Origin: Mogibacterium sp.
GTDB taxonomy: Bacteria > Bacillota > Clostridia > Peptostreptococcales > Anaerovoracaceae
Length of the DNA: 64,000 nt
Assembly: GCA_017512145.1 (NCBI GenBank)
Contig: JAFWHB010000022.1
Coordinates: 1 to 64,000 of the forward strand
Reading direction: 5' to 3'
Shown: one piece after another, positions 42,850-51,814 of the stretch
Layout of the letters: the number at the start of each line of letters is the position of its first letter
Position numbering within the stretch: the first letter of the stretch is position 1
The notes under the pieces: model-generated
What the model saw: the letters and a program-made list of their open reading frames with translations, nothing else
Told to the model about the DNA's origin: nothing
Database searches by the model: none
Position numbers and translations under genes: made by a program

Positions 42850-43605
42850 TTATCTGAATGGATCCTCGTTGAAAAGATCCCTCTTATTATCATTTTTATG
42901 ACCGTACTCGAGCATCAGTGCTGTGATCTCGACACGGTTTCTTGCGGCTGATTTCTCAAGATAATCAGCCAAAGCGTCAGATTCTATCAGCCCACGCCTC
43001 AGCATGTACCGTACGGCTTCTGCACTTCGGCGGTTGATCGCAAGATCGAGCAGATTGCTCTGCCTGCCGGAAACGAAATCATCGATCAGCCGGCTGTCAG
43101 AATCATCCCCATCAGCATCCGAATGCTGCTCCATATATGTAAGAACTGCAGAATATCTTGCAGCAGGTGGCAGCAGCATCAATCTGGCCGGAGCGACGAC
43201 GATCTCAGTAAGATTCCTGCACCCCGAGAAAGCTCCTCTGTCTATCTTCTCAATGCTTTCCGGCAGTTCAAGAGATGCCAGCGAATGACAGCTCTCAAAC
43301 ATCTCACCGCCTATGTGAAGCGTACCCTCAGGTAACTTGACAGACTTAAGTTTCCAGCAGTGCTGGAATACGCCTGCTCCAATACTGCTGACCGCATCAG
43401 GAAGCTTTATCTCTTCAAGTGCATAGCACATCCTGAAAGCATAGCTGCCTATGTGGCTGACGCTATCAGGGACATCGATTGAAGTGAGGTTATCCACACC
43501 TGAAAAAGCAAGATCCTCTATATACCTGATATGCTGCGGCACACAATAATGCACCGCAGCACCCTCATATCTTATCAGTCTGTCACCTACGATCGTAACC
43601 GGCAT
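42850..43605 (-). CDS. BspA-type leucine-rich repeat protein with ankyrin-like tail
   Basis: 251 residues. Residues 25-140 hold five LRR_5-type repeats (LTSIDVPDSVSHIGSYAFRMC; LEEIKLPDAVSSIGAGVFQHC), then an acidic linker and two helical repeats resembling ankyrin units (LLDLAINRRSAEAVRYMLRRG). No signal peptide is seen, so it is predicted cytoplasmic, unlike surface BspA proteins. It sits inside a methyltransferase operon, 2 bases after a UroD-fold gene; a scaffold role is possible but unproven. Confidence 0.78.
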   Translation of the reverse strand: MPVTIVGDRLIRYEGAAVHYCVPQHIRYIEDLAFSGVDNLTSIDVPDSVSHIGSYAFRMCYALEEIKLPDAVSSIGAGVFQHCWKLKSVKLPEGTLHIGGEMFESCHSLASLELPESIEKIDRGAFSGCRNLTEIVVAPARLMLLPPAARYSAVLTYMEQHSDADGDDSDSRLIDDFVSGRQSNLLDLAINRRSAEAVRYMLRRGLIESDALADYLEKSAARNRVEITALMLEYGHKNDNKRDLFNEDPFR

Positions 43606-43606
43606 A

Positions 43607-44626
43607 TTATTCTCCGAATGTCCTGACAGTCTTCAGGACTTCCTGCACATTCTTAAGAGGCGAGCCCATTCCAAGCCCGCATGCAGGAGATATGATATCC
43701 GAACCGCCGTTGTAGCAGTTCCTTGTCAGCTTCTCAACAGTCTTCTCATCCTGCATCTCGATTGCAAATGTGCTGACGTTACCCATGATCACTTTGTCAG
43801 GGAGCTGTCTCTTGGCTTCACGCAGAGATACGACAGCATCGAAACTGAATGCATCGCTGTGGATCTTGGCGACCTTCTCATATACAGACTTCATCTGTCC
43901 GCAGATGTGGACGATAGTTCTCGCACCGGCTGCAGCAACAGCATCTACGACCTTGTTGATGTATGTTACGGCATATTCGTCGAAGAACTTTGGTCCGAGA
44001 ATCTCACCGGTGCCGCTCGGGTCAGAGATCACGATAACATTAGCACCAGCCTCCACCTCAGCAACGCCGAATCTGATCAGCTGCTCTGTTACGAACTCCA
44101 TGTATTCATGTGCGAGTTCTCTCTTCTGGCGCAGCTGCTTGTAATACTTTGTTGGTTCCATTACTGAGCTTGCTACGCTTACAGGTCCGACAAGATTGCC
44201 TATGATAGGCACATCTTGTGTCTCTTCCTTGAGGATCCTGATAGCATCGAGCACAACTTTGGCTCTTCCGGAATTCAGGTCCATAGGGCTGAGCTTCTTG
44301 TAATCTTCAACTGTGTCAATTGCATATCCTGTAATATGCGGCTCGAAGAGCTGTGAGCCCATAGTGCAAGTCGCGCCGAGAGCCTCTGCCTCTACCGACA
44401 TGCAGAACGGAACTCCATAGTTCTCAAAGCATCCCTGATCGACGATCGCCTTCGCAAGATCTGCCATCATTCTTGCATCTGTATGAGCCTCAGGCAGATA
44501 TACGCCGGCAACATCCTGCAGCTCCTTGGTTACCATGTTCATCATGCCGCCCGGGCAGATGCATGCAGGCCTGTCGACCTTCTCGCCTTTAAGTATCTTG
44601 ATTAATCTCTCATTAGCAGTAGTCAT
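43607..44626 (-). CDS. MtaA/MtbA-like corrinoid:acceptor methyltransferase
   Basis: 339 residues of the MtaA/MtbA branch of the UroD superfamily. VDRPACICPGGMMNMVT, VSVEAEALGA, VISDPSGTGEILGPKFF, zinc ligands in VHICGQMKS and ISPACGLGMGS. In methanogens this class passes methyl from corrinoid protein to coenzyme M; bacteria lack CoM, so the acceptor here is unknown. It lies directly after the corrinoid activator gene. Confidence 0.82.
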   Translation of the reverse strand: MTTANERLIKILKGEKVDRPACICPGGMMNMVTKELQDVAGVYLPEAHTDARMMADLAKAIVDQGCFENYGVPFCMSVEAEALGATCTMGSQLFEPHITGYAIDTVEDYKKLSPMDLNSGRAKVVLDAIRILKEETQDVPIIGNLVGPVSVASSVMEPTKYYKQLRQKRELAHEYMEFVTEQLIRFGVAEVEAGANVIVISDPSGTGEILGPKFFDEYAVTYINKVVDAVAAAGARTIVHICGQMKSVYEKVAKIHSDAFSFDAVVSLREAKRQLPDKVIMGNVSTFAIEMQDEKTVEKLTRNCYNGGSDIISPACGLGMGSPLKNVQEVLKTVRTFGE

Positions 44627-44637
44627 TTATATCACCT

Positions 44638-46440
44638 TTATTTGAATGTCGGGAATATCAGGCACTCAGAGAGCAGTCTCTCATAGTTCTCCGTTGCACC
44701 GAGTTCAAGATAATCCATCTCATGTGCAAGCTCTTCCATCTCTCTCTTGACGTCAGATGACATAAGTGCCATATATGCGCCTGTCTTGGAAGTATTGCCC
44801 ACGTACTCGATCTTGTCCTCGACCTCGAACGGCAGGATGCCTGTGCCTGTAATACTGTCGGCAGGTAGATGTGCTCCGAACTGTCCTGCTATGAGGACAC
44901 TGTCCAGATCTTCCATGCCGATGCCGGCCTTCTTCATCAGAGCCATGAAACCCGAGAGAATAGCGCCCTTGGCAAGCTGTACCTGCCTGACATCACCCAT
45001 GGTGATGCACAGAGGCTCATCTCCGTCAGTCATTCTGAATGATCTCTTGCCCTCTGCATCTACGAGGATATATTTAGATCTGTAGTCGTCTGCAGGGAAC
45101 TTGTCAGCTTTGACAAATGCACCTGTCTTACGGACGATACCTGTCCTCAGCAGCTCCTTGGTAACTGTAAGGATGCCGCTGCCGCAGATTCCTGCAGGCT
45201 CGCAGTCTCCGATGACCTTGATATCAAGTCCATCTTCACCGATATGGATGTCCTCGATCGCACCCTCAGCAGCACGCATTCCGGAGCTTATATTCATACC
45301 TTCAAGAGCAGGACCTGCAGCACATGAGCACGACATCAGTCTGCCATCAGCTGCGAGCACTATCTCTCCGTTCGTTCCTATATCTATGAATATCGTATTG
45401 CCATTGCGGTGCTTGAGATCACAGACATATGCACCGGCAACAATGTCCGCGCCAATATACGCAGACACAGACGGCAGGCAGTAAAGCCTTGCCCCCGGTG
45501 CAGCCTTAAGTCCGATCTCTGATGCTCTCATGTCCTTGGCTTTGGCGAAGACAGGAGCGAAAGGCGCCTTGCCTATCGGTGTCGCATCAACTCCGACAAG
45601 CATGTGCATCATTGTGCAGTTAGCACCGACTGTGATCTCATAGATCTCATCAGTGCTGACATCGAATCTCTCGCAGATAGATCCGATCATCTTGTTGATC
45701 GATCCGACGATGGCCTTCCTGAGCTTGATGATACCGTCCTCCGGATGCTCGATCTCATATGTGATCCTGGTCAGTACATCAAGGCCAAAATGCTTCTGAG
45801 CATTGATTTCCGAGGCATGACCAAGCTCCTCTCCTGTGTTCATGTCCACAAGAGAGCAGACTACAGTTGTTGTTCCGATGTCTATAGCAACGCCGAATCT
45901 TCTGCCTGTTGTGTCGCCATGCTCGAGTCCGACGACTCTGCCATTGTGCAGTACAGCCGTATATTCGCCCGGCTTCATGGAATCTATTCCCAGAGCTGTG
46001 TAGTCCATTCCTTCAGCACCGGTCTCTTCGAGTATCTGATCTTCAAATGGAGTCTGATCATCGAGAGTAGGCTTGTGGATGGTCACAGGCATCTTGGTTA
46101 TGTCTGTATTGAACTCAAAGTCAGGCAGATATCCGGATGTAAGGACGTCGTGCTTCTTCTCTTTCTGAAGGGACTCGACCTTAAGATCACCTGATGGAAT
46201 GACCAGACAGCCAAGCCTTATGCCCGAAGCTACTTCATCCTGCTTGAGTATTCCCAGTTCTGTTTCAGTTATTTCACCGGCATCGCCCTCAAGGATCCTT
46301 ACCTTGCACTTGCCGCAGATACCTTTGCCGCCGCAGGCGTTGTCAACAAATATACCTGCGCCGAGCATAAGATCCGCGAGAGTCTGTCCCGGTGTGTATT
46401 CAATTGTCTTGCCTTGCGGCATTACCGTTAGAAGCGGCAT
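44638..46440 (-). CDS. Corrinoid activation protein (ASKHA/DUF4445, 2Fe-2S)
   Basis: 600 residues. N-terminal 2Fe-2S ferredoxin with Cys36, 42, 45 and 78 (NACGGKGICGKCK), a linker, then an ASKHA ATPase domain (GVAIDIGTTTVVCSLVDM, IFIDIGTNGEIVLAADG, SCSCAAGPALEGMNI) as in RamA/RACo-type activators and DUF4445. It uses ATP to return oxidised Co(II) corrinoid to the active Co(I) state. Next to the single corrinoid protein gene of the region it is its obvious partner. Confidence 0.9.
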   Translation of the reverse strand: MPLLTVMPQGKTIEYTPGQTLADLMLGAGIFVDNACGGKGICGKCKVRILEGDAGEITETELGILKQDEVASGIRLGCLVIPSGDLKVESLQKEKKHDVLTSGYLPDFEFNTDITKMPVTIHKPTLDDQTPFEDQILEETGAEGMDYTALGIDSMKPGEYTAVLHNGRVVGLEHGDTTGRRFGVAIDIGTTTVVCSLVDMNTGEELGHASEINAQKHFGLDVLTRITYEIEHPEDGIIKLRKAIVGSINKMIGSICERFDVSTDEIYEITVGANCTMMHMLVGVDATPIGKAPFAPVFAKAKDMRASEIGLKAAPGARLYCLPSVSAYIGADIVAGAYVCDLKHRNGNTIFIDIGTNGEIVLAADGRLMSCSCAAGPALEGMNISSGMRAAEGAIEDIHIGEDGLDIKVIGDCEPAGICGSGILTVTKELLRTGIVRKTGAFVKADKFPADDYRSKYILVDAEGKRSFRMTDGDEPLCITMGDVRQVQLAKGAILSGFMALMKKAGIGMEDLDSVLIAGQFGAHLPADSITGTGILPFEVEDKIEYVGNTSKTGAYMALMSSDVKREMEELAHEMDYLELGATENYERLLSECLIFPTFK

Positions 46441-46472
46441 TATGATTATTCCTCCAAAGTGATAGTTGCAGA

Positions 46473-47126
46473 TTATTCGATTCCGACGAGCTTCTTAGCT
46501 ACTTCAACAGCCTCTACAGCATTTCTTGAATATCCGTCTGCACCGATATCCTCTGCATACTTCATGGAGATAGGGCTTCCTCCTACCATTACCTTGAAGT
46601 TGTCTCTGATGCCCTGCTCTTTGAGCTTCTCAATTACGGTTCTCATACCAGGCATTGTTGTTGTCATCAGAGTTGACATCATGATGAGGTCAGCATCTAC
46701 TTCCTTAGCCTTCTCGATGAAGCTGTCGATAGGAACGTCTCTTCCGAGGTCATACATCTCAAATCCTGCAGTCTCCATCATGATCTTGACGAGGTTCTTG
46801 CCGATACCGTGTGTGTCTCCCTCGATTACGCCGATAACTGCCTTCTTGGAGTCACCCATCGAAGCATCTTCAGGCAGATGCGGACGGAGTACATCAAGTC
46901 CGGCATACATTGCATCAGAACAAAGCAGCAGGTCTGTTACGAAGTACTCTTCCTTGTCATACATGTCTGATGCGCGGTTCATTCCGTCTACAAGACCATG
47001 CAGGATACCGTCCAGAGGATCATAACCTTCAGCGATATACTCCTCGCATACATCAGCTATCTCTTCGTCTTCCATCTCGAAGACATAGTCGGACATCTTC
47101 TGCAGTAATTCTTCTTTAGTTGCCAT
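46473..47126 (-). CDS. Corrinoid (B12-binding) methyltransferase carrier protein
   Basis: 217 residues of the MtaC/MtbC/MttC family: helical cap, then a Rossmann B12 domain. The cobalt-ligand motif is GDTHGIGKN, D104-x-H106-x-x-G, with GG at VMVGGSPIS for the tail. Its methyl-cobalt is the intermediate between methyl donor and acceptor methyltransferases. The only corrinoid protein in the window, 30 bases after the activator gene. Confidence 0.92.
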   Translation of the reverse strand: MATKEELLQKMSDYVFEMEDEEIADVCEEYIAEGYDPLDGILHGLVDGMNRASDMYDKEEYFVTDLLLCSDAMYAGLDVLRPHLPEDASMGDSKKAVIGVIEGDTHGIGKNLVKIMMETAGFEMYDLGRDVPIDSFIEKAKEVDADLIMMSTLMTTTMPGMRTVIEKLKEQGIRDNFKVMVGGSPISMKYAEDIGADGYSRNAVEAVEVAKKLVGIE

Positions 47127-47161
47127 AAATACTTTCTCCTGTTTCTAATTATTATTAATTG

Positions 47162-48310
47162 TTATTCCTTGGTGTCAATCACATTGCTGAGGGCTTCTTC
47201 TGCTATTCCGAGAGGCAGGCAGCCCTTCCTTGCGCCTCTTCCATACTTGCGGGCAGCGTATATGAATGCGTCAAAATTCTCTCTTGGTGTCCCGATAGGT
47301 ACCTGGCATCCTGTACCGAGTGTATAGCCGTTAGGTGCCTCAGATCCCTTGATGATGCAGGTCTTGCATGTCTCGATAACATCATCGATGCTGCCGTTGA
47401 GCATTACATCAACAGGTGCGACATTGCCCATGAGTCCGAAGTGCGGTCCCATGATCTCCTTAGCGGCTGCAAGGTCTTCCATGTTGTCTACGCTGAAGTT
47501 AGCGACTTTGAGCTTGCTCATTTCCTCCCAGAGCGGTGATGTCTTGCCGCAGATATGGATTCCAGGCTTCCTTCCGAGAGCCTGAGTAAGTCCCTCGATC
47601 AGGTCAACAAGATGAGGCTCTGAGAACTTCTTGTAGTTCCTCATTCCGAGAATATCTGAGCAGCTGACCGGGTCGCAGATGGTGCATCCGCCGCCGCCGA
47701 ACTGATCTGCGAACATCTCTGCATATGCAACAGTGTAATCAACACACCAGCTCAGAAGATCATGCAGTTCCTGCGGATGTCTTACTGTATCTCTCAGGAT
47801 CTTCTCTACAGGTCTTATGCATGAAGCATTGGTGAATGGTCCGGCAACAGGCATTGCAATGCCCATCTCAGGAAATGCCTCCTTGAGATCGATACCTCTC
47901 TGAAGTACCGAGCGGAAGACAGGATTCTTCTTAGGGTCATCCTTCATCAGTGTCTTCAGCTGGTCATAATCTTCAAGCACAGGCTTGATGACACGGTCAA
48001 TACCAACTTCAGGGAAATAGATTTCTGAACCTACTGCCTGAGCCATGGTCCTGAGTCTGAGTCCGGCAGCAAGCCCGCCGATGTTGAACTCTTCTTTGCG
48101 GCGTTTGATGACATCTATGTGTACCTTGACGTCATTTCTCCACTGTGCAGTAGTATATCCGAAGATATTAGCCATTGCCTCCTCATTACTCTGGATAGAG
48201 AATGGGATATGATCTACTTCTTCACCTGCAGCATATTTCTGCATTCTTTCCCCGTCTGACATTGTCTCAGGGTACTTCTCCATTTCACGTTTCAGTTCTT
48301 CATAAGTCAT
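47162..48310 (-). CDS. Uroporphyrinogen decarboxylase-fold corrinoid methyltransferase-like protein
   Basis: About 383 residues. EEVDHIPFSIQSNEEAMANIFG, VAGPFTNASCIRP, CDPVSCSDILGMRNYKKF, zinc ligands IHICGKTSPLW and LGTGCQVPIGTP, MGNVAPVDVML. First gene of the operon, directly before the corrinoid protein, so it is a likely substrate:corrinoid methyltransferase (MT1). ATG 48310 has AGAGG at 7 bases; the frame to 48346 is not needed. A TATAAT-like -10 at 48374-48379 may be its promoter, overlapping the upstream terminator. Confidence 0.82.
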   Translation of the reverse strand: MTYEELKREMEKYPETMSDGERMQKYAAGEEVDHIPFSIQSNEEAMANIFGYTTAQWRNDVKVHIDVIKRRKEEFNIGGLAAGLRLRTMAQAVGSEIYFPEVGIDRVIKPVLEDYDQLKTLMKDDPKKNPVFRSVLQRGIDLKEAFPEMGIAMPVAGPFTNASCIRPVEKILRDTVRHPQELHDLLSWCVDYTVAYAEMFADQFGGGGCTICDPVSCSDILGMRNYKKFSEPHLVDLIEGLTQALGRKPGIHICGKTSPLWEEMSKLKVANFSVDNMEDLAAAKEIMGPHFGLMGNVAPVDVMLNGSIDDVIETCKTCIIKGSEAPNGYTLGTGCQVPIGTPRENFDAFIYAARKYGRGARKGCLPLGIAEEALSNVIDTKE

Positions 48311-48383
48311 GTGAGTACCTCTTACATCCCGAACATCATAAAACAACGCGGTCTTCGCCGCAATATATTGTTAATTATACAAA

Positions 48384-48428
48384 CAAAAAGCAACGTCAAG
48401 TATTGATTGGCTCAATACCCGGCGTTGC
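48384..48428 (-). terminator. Terminator of the MoxR-end operon
   Basis: Arms GCAACG/CGTTGC outside and GTATTGA/TCAATAC inside form a long hairpin on the minus strand followed by TTTTTGTTTG. It separates the MoxR/VWA/corrin operon from the methyltransferase operon. Confidence 0.85.
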
Positions 48429-48457
48429 CTATATTATTATAAGTAATAGTTGTCCAA

Positions 48458-49960
48458 TTACAGCCCCATCTGATCAATTTTACGGTCTATTTCGATCTGT
48501 CTCTCATTGAAGAGGAGCTCTTTGTTGTGTCTGAAGTATTCCTCGCATCCGTATTTATTGATGAAGGCTGCGCTTGCAGGATCAGCGGTAAGCTCAGTAA
48601 CGATCATCAGCATCTCTCCTCCCTCGCCCCAGCTCTTATCAGCAAATCTGAAAAGTCCTGAGAGTTTGTCTCCGGTATGAGAGACTAATGAAGCCTGTTC
48701 TCTGACAAGTGCGCCATAGCTGCTCCTGATACGATCGAATGAATCACTCTTATCTCTTATCTCTGATGTCTCCGCTGCAAAGCTGTCCATTAGATCTGCG
48801 GTCCTCTTCAGAACTCTCCGTCTGTCTGAATCTACTGCACCTGACCTCTTTCCGGCTTCGAGCTTTGCCCTCACTGAGGCAGCTATTCCGGCAAGCTCCT
48901 CATGCGGACTCTTGTCTCCCTGCTCTGAATCCGCATACTCTTTAAGGCGCGTCCTGAGTTCTTCAAGGACCTGATCTTCAGCTCTGCATTTACGGATATC
49001 ATTCCTGACATTACTCAGGAGAAGTCCTATAATTGTGTACACCTCGTCGAATCCCGCATCTGATGCCTGCCTGGTAATCTCCTCACCATACCTTCCCAGC
49101 AGTATGTCCTCAACAGGATATTCTGTTCTGTATTTATTGAAGAGATCATAGTAAACGGCAAATTCTTTAGCGGCAGCAGGATCCTGAAGGTACTGTATTA
49201 TGAGGTCCTCATCGACCTCAAGTCCATTCTGTTCATACAGATGCAGCATCTTGCTGAGATCCTCCCAGCCTCTTGGTGTCACGATGCTCCTTCCGCTGAC
49301 TGTGGTCTCTACTGAATAGAACCTGTTCCTCTTGCTCTGAAGGAATGTCGTGATGGAAGGATGGATACCTGCCTTGAGAGCGTACTCCTTCCATGTATCG
49401 TAGTCAGCCTCAACATCGATCTTCTTGAGTCTGTCCAGTGTAACTATGTCAAAATCTCTTACGGAATCGTTGTATTCAGGCGGGTTGCCCGCACACACGA
49501 TTATCCAGCCGTCAGGGATGCGGTGCCTTCCGAACACTTTGTACTGGAGAAACTGCAGCATCAGAGGCGACAGAGTCTCAGACACGCAGTTGATCTCATC
49601 GAGGAACAGTATCCCCTCGCGTACACCAGTCTCCTCCATGAGTTCATATACAGAAGCGATGATCTCGCTCATTGTATATTCCGTAACATCGAATTCCCTG
49701 CCGTCGAAGGTCTTGTGGCTGATGAAAGGAAGTCCGATGGCACTCTGCCTGGTATGATGCGTCATGGAGTATGAAATGATTCCTATCCCAAGCTCAGCTG
49801 CAATCTGCTCCATTATGGCTGTCTTGCCTATTCCCGGAGGGCCGATCAGCAGAATAGGTCTCTGCTTCTCGACAGGGATAGCATATCCGCCGAATTCATC
49901 TCTGGTCAGATATGCTCGTACAGCATTCCTGATCTGTGTCTTGGCTTTGCTTATGTTCAT
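48458..49960 (-). CDS. MoxR-type AAA+ ATPase
   Basis: 500 residues. Walker A LIGPPGIGKTAIMEQIA, Walker B ILFLDEINCV, sensor region CAGNPPEYNDS, then a helical lid and long alpha-helical C-terminus (about residues 320-500), which is unusually long for MoxR. Such ATPases act with VWA proteins as metal-insertion or maturation chaperones (CobS/CobT, NorQ/NorD, CbbQ/CbbO). The VWA gene lies 9 bases upstream. Location beside corrin synthesis suggests, but does not prove, a role in corrinoid or methyltransferase maturation. Confidence 0.85.
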   Translation of the reverse strand: MNISKAKTQIRNAVRAYLTRDEFGGYAIPVEKQRPILLIGPPGIGKTAIMEQIAAELGIGIISYSMTHHTRQSAIGLPFISHKTFDGREFDVTEYTMSEIIASVYELMEETGVREGILFLDEINCVSETLSPLMLQFLQYKVFGRHRIPDGWIIVCAGNPPEYNDSVRDFDIVTLDRLKKIDVEADYDTWKEYALKAGIHPSITTFLQSKRNRFYSVETTVSGRSIVTPRGWEDLSKMLHLYEQNGLEVDEDLIIQYLQDPAAAKEFAVYYDLFNKYRTEYPVEDILLGRYGEEITRQASDAGFDEVYTIIGLLLSNVRNDIRKCRAEDQVLEELRTRLKEYADSEQGDKSPHEELAGIAASVRAKLEAGKRSGAVDSDRRRVLKRTADLMDSFAAETSEIRDKSDSFDRIRSSYGALVREQASLVSHTGDKLSGLFRFADKSWGEGGEMLMIVTELTADPASAAFINKYGCEEYFRHNKELLFNERQIEIDRKIDQMGL

Positions 49961-49969
49961 TGTGTTCTC

Positions 49970-51304
49970 CTATATCCCTTCGTGCAGCTCGTCCTGCTCA
50001 AGCAGGACTCTTATCGCCCATACCGGCACTGCCGGCATATGGTATCCATCGTCAACGAAGACGAAAGCGGTTCTGTATGGTGGCTTTGTCTCAGGAAATC
50101 TGCCCAGACCATCGGTGAAATAAATGAGTCCCCTGAGATCCGTAAATGCTCCTTCATGTATCAGCCGGTCCACATATGTGAAAACAGGTCTGAAGTCAGT
50201 GCCTCCAAGGCCTCTGATCTCCATTGTCTCAAGATATCTGTCAAAGTCCTCTGTACACGTAATGACTTCATCAGACTGTATCTCAGCGTCACACTGCACA
50301 ATATGCACATTGATGTCTCTGAAGAATGAGCCCTGCTGATTCAGTATACCATAGGTCTTGCGGAGGAAGGTCTGGACTTCTTCTCCGGCAACCGAGCCTG
50401 AGGTATCTATTGCTATGACAAAATCCCTGATTCTGTGGTCTTCTCTGTATTCAAGCGGTTCGATCAGCGGCATGTTCCTGTAGTGCTCAAGACCGTATGT
50501 GTAGTAGATATAGTCAAATTCATCATCTGACACCTTCATCTCCTCGCCGGTTGCAGCGAACTGCCTGAGAAAATCCGAATAGTCACAGCGTTCCCTCGTG
50601 ACCGCACGGATATTCTGGATCAGAGATCCTGAGGCTTCGCCTCTTACTTTGCCGAATATCTCTAGCTCCATCTCTATCTGCTTGGCGATATTCTTCCACT
50701 GGTCCTCATCTGTGAGCTTTACATCCTGAGCCGGACCGGATATGTGCTCTCTTGCCTGAGGTGCGGAACCAGCCTGTGTCTCATGATAATACCACGTGCT
50801 GTGATCATCAGGAGAGAATAGTTCTGACAGATATTCCAGCTTCTTCTCTGAGCAGTTCTCTCTCAGATAAGCATATATCTTCTCTGCTGTCAGATATCTG
50901 ACAGCTCTTCTCAGCTCCCTTATATACCGGAGCTGCCTTTCCTGTCTCTCAGATCTTGTACATACAAGATTCAGCTCGCAGATCACAGTCTCAACAGCAA
51001 TATCGCATGACAGGTCCCATTTTCTCCTGTCGATCCCCATTCCAGTGAACTGATGCATGAAGATGCAGTGGAGTACCAGATGAAGATATATTCTCGTGAT
51101 CTCCTCCCGTGATTCTCTATAGACTCTCAGAACATATTCTGGCGAGAGATAGATGCTGCTGCCGTCAGTCGATATCGTTCCATCATAAACAGCCCTCTTA
51201 TGAATACTCAGCGCTACATCCATGTAGCGGAGATTCACAAGGAGGCGGTTCCTTGATATATCAAGCACATCATTCGCAAGCCTGAGAACTTCATCTGTAG
51301 CCAT
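49970..51304 (-). CDS. DUF2201/VWA-like protein, MoxR partner
   Basis: 444 residues. The N-terminal half is a DUF2201-type putative metallopeptidase-like region (YLHLVLHCIFMHQF, His-rich helix). The C-terminal half is VWA-like with MIDAS motif AIDTSGSVAGEE (DxSxS), and GTDFRPVFTY and YFTDGLGRFPE for the other metal ligands. It should bind Mg2+ and a client, and be acted on by the neighbouring AAA+ ATPase. In Mg- and Co-chelatases a VWA protein and AAA+ pair drives metal insertion. Confidence 0.82.
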   Translation of the reverse strand: MATDEVLRLANDVLDISRNRLLVNLRYMDVALSIHKRAVYDGTISTDGSSIYLSPEYVLRVYRESREEITRIYLHLVLHCIFMHQFTGMGIDRRKWDLSCDIAVETVICELNLVCTRSERQERQLRYIRELRRAVRYLTAEKIYAYLRENCSEKKLEYLSELFSPDDHSTWYYHETQAGSAPQAREHISGPAQDVKLTDEDQWKNIAKQIEMELEIFGKVRGEASGSLIQNIRAVTRERCDYSDFLRQFAATGEEMKVSDDEFDYIYYTYGLEHYRNMPLIEPLEYREDHRIRDFVIAIDTSGSVAGEEVQTFLRKTYGILNQQGSFFRDINVHIVQCDAEIQSDEVITCTEDFDRYLETMEIRGLGGTDFRPVFTYVDRLIHEGAFTDLRGLIYFTDGLGRFPETKPPYRTAFVFVDDGYHMPAVPVWAIRVLLEQDELHEGI

Positions 51305-51315
51305 GGTGAATGCTG

Positions 51316-51798
51316 TTATCTGTTCTCTTCTGTCTCTGGTATATCGATATAGTCAAGAAGCTTCTTTATCTTGCCTGTTGTCTCAGCTGCAAGGTTATGA
51401 TCCTCTCCACTTGCAGTGACGCCGACTACGACAGGTCCCTTGCGTGCGATTCCCGGGAAGAAGAAGTCGCACAGATTATGATCCCCTGCCGCATTGACGA
51501 GAATATTCCTGCGTCTGCACATTCCTGCGATCCTGACATCAGTGCCGGCGTGTCCCGTAGAGATAAATGCCACATCCATGCCGTCAAGATCGTTCTCGTC
51601 AAATCTCCTGCGGTGATATGTTATATATCCTGCATCAGCGATCTTCTGTATGGCCGGATCACAGTCAGGCGCTACAACAGTGACCGATCCGACAAAGTCA
51701 TATATGCTGACCAGCCTCCTTGCTGCTATCCTTCCCGCCCCGATGAAGAGTACATTCTTCTGTGACAAATCAACAAACAGTGGAAAATACAGACCCAT
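51316..51798 (-). CDS. Precorrin-2 dehydrogenase / sirohydrochlorin chelatase-like (Met8/SirC)
   Basis: 160 residues, NAD(P)-binding LFIGAGRIAARRLVS, with catalytic Asp region GDHNLCDFFFPGIARKGPVVVGVTASGE. Oxidises precorrin-2 to sirohydrochlorin, the entry to the anaerobic cobalamin and sirohaem routes. It is shorter than yeast Met8p, lacking the C-terminal dimerisation part, so the ferrochelatase activity may be lost. Lies 11 bases from the VWA gene. Confidence 0.88.
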   Translation of the reverse strand: MGLYFPLFVDLSQKNVLFIGAGRIAARRLVSIYDFVGSVTVVAPDCDPAIQKIADAGYITYHRRRFDENDLDGMDVAFISTGHAGTDVRIAGMCRRRNILVNAAGDHNLCDFFFPGIARKGPVVVGVTASGEDHNLAAETTGKIKKLLDYIDIPETEENR

Positions 51799-51814
51799 TA
51801 ATTATCTCCTTAGC

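Noticed and set aside
34092..48310. UroD-fold proteins as haem-pathway HemE
   Set aside because: Multiple divergent paralogues beside a corrinoid protein and activator, with H-x-C and late Cys metal motifs, fit methyltransferases rather than uroporphyrinogen decarboxylase.
48311..48457. Cobalamin riboswitch before the corrinoid operons
   Set aside because: No B12-box or matching aptamer was found here or elsewhere in the window; the gap is also too short once the terminator is placed.
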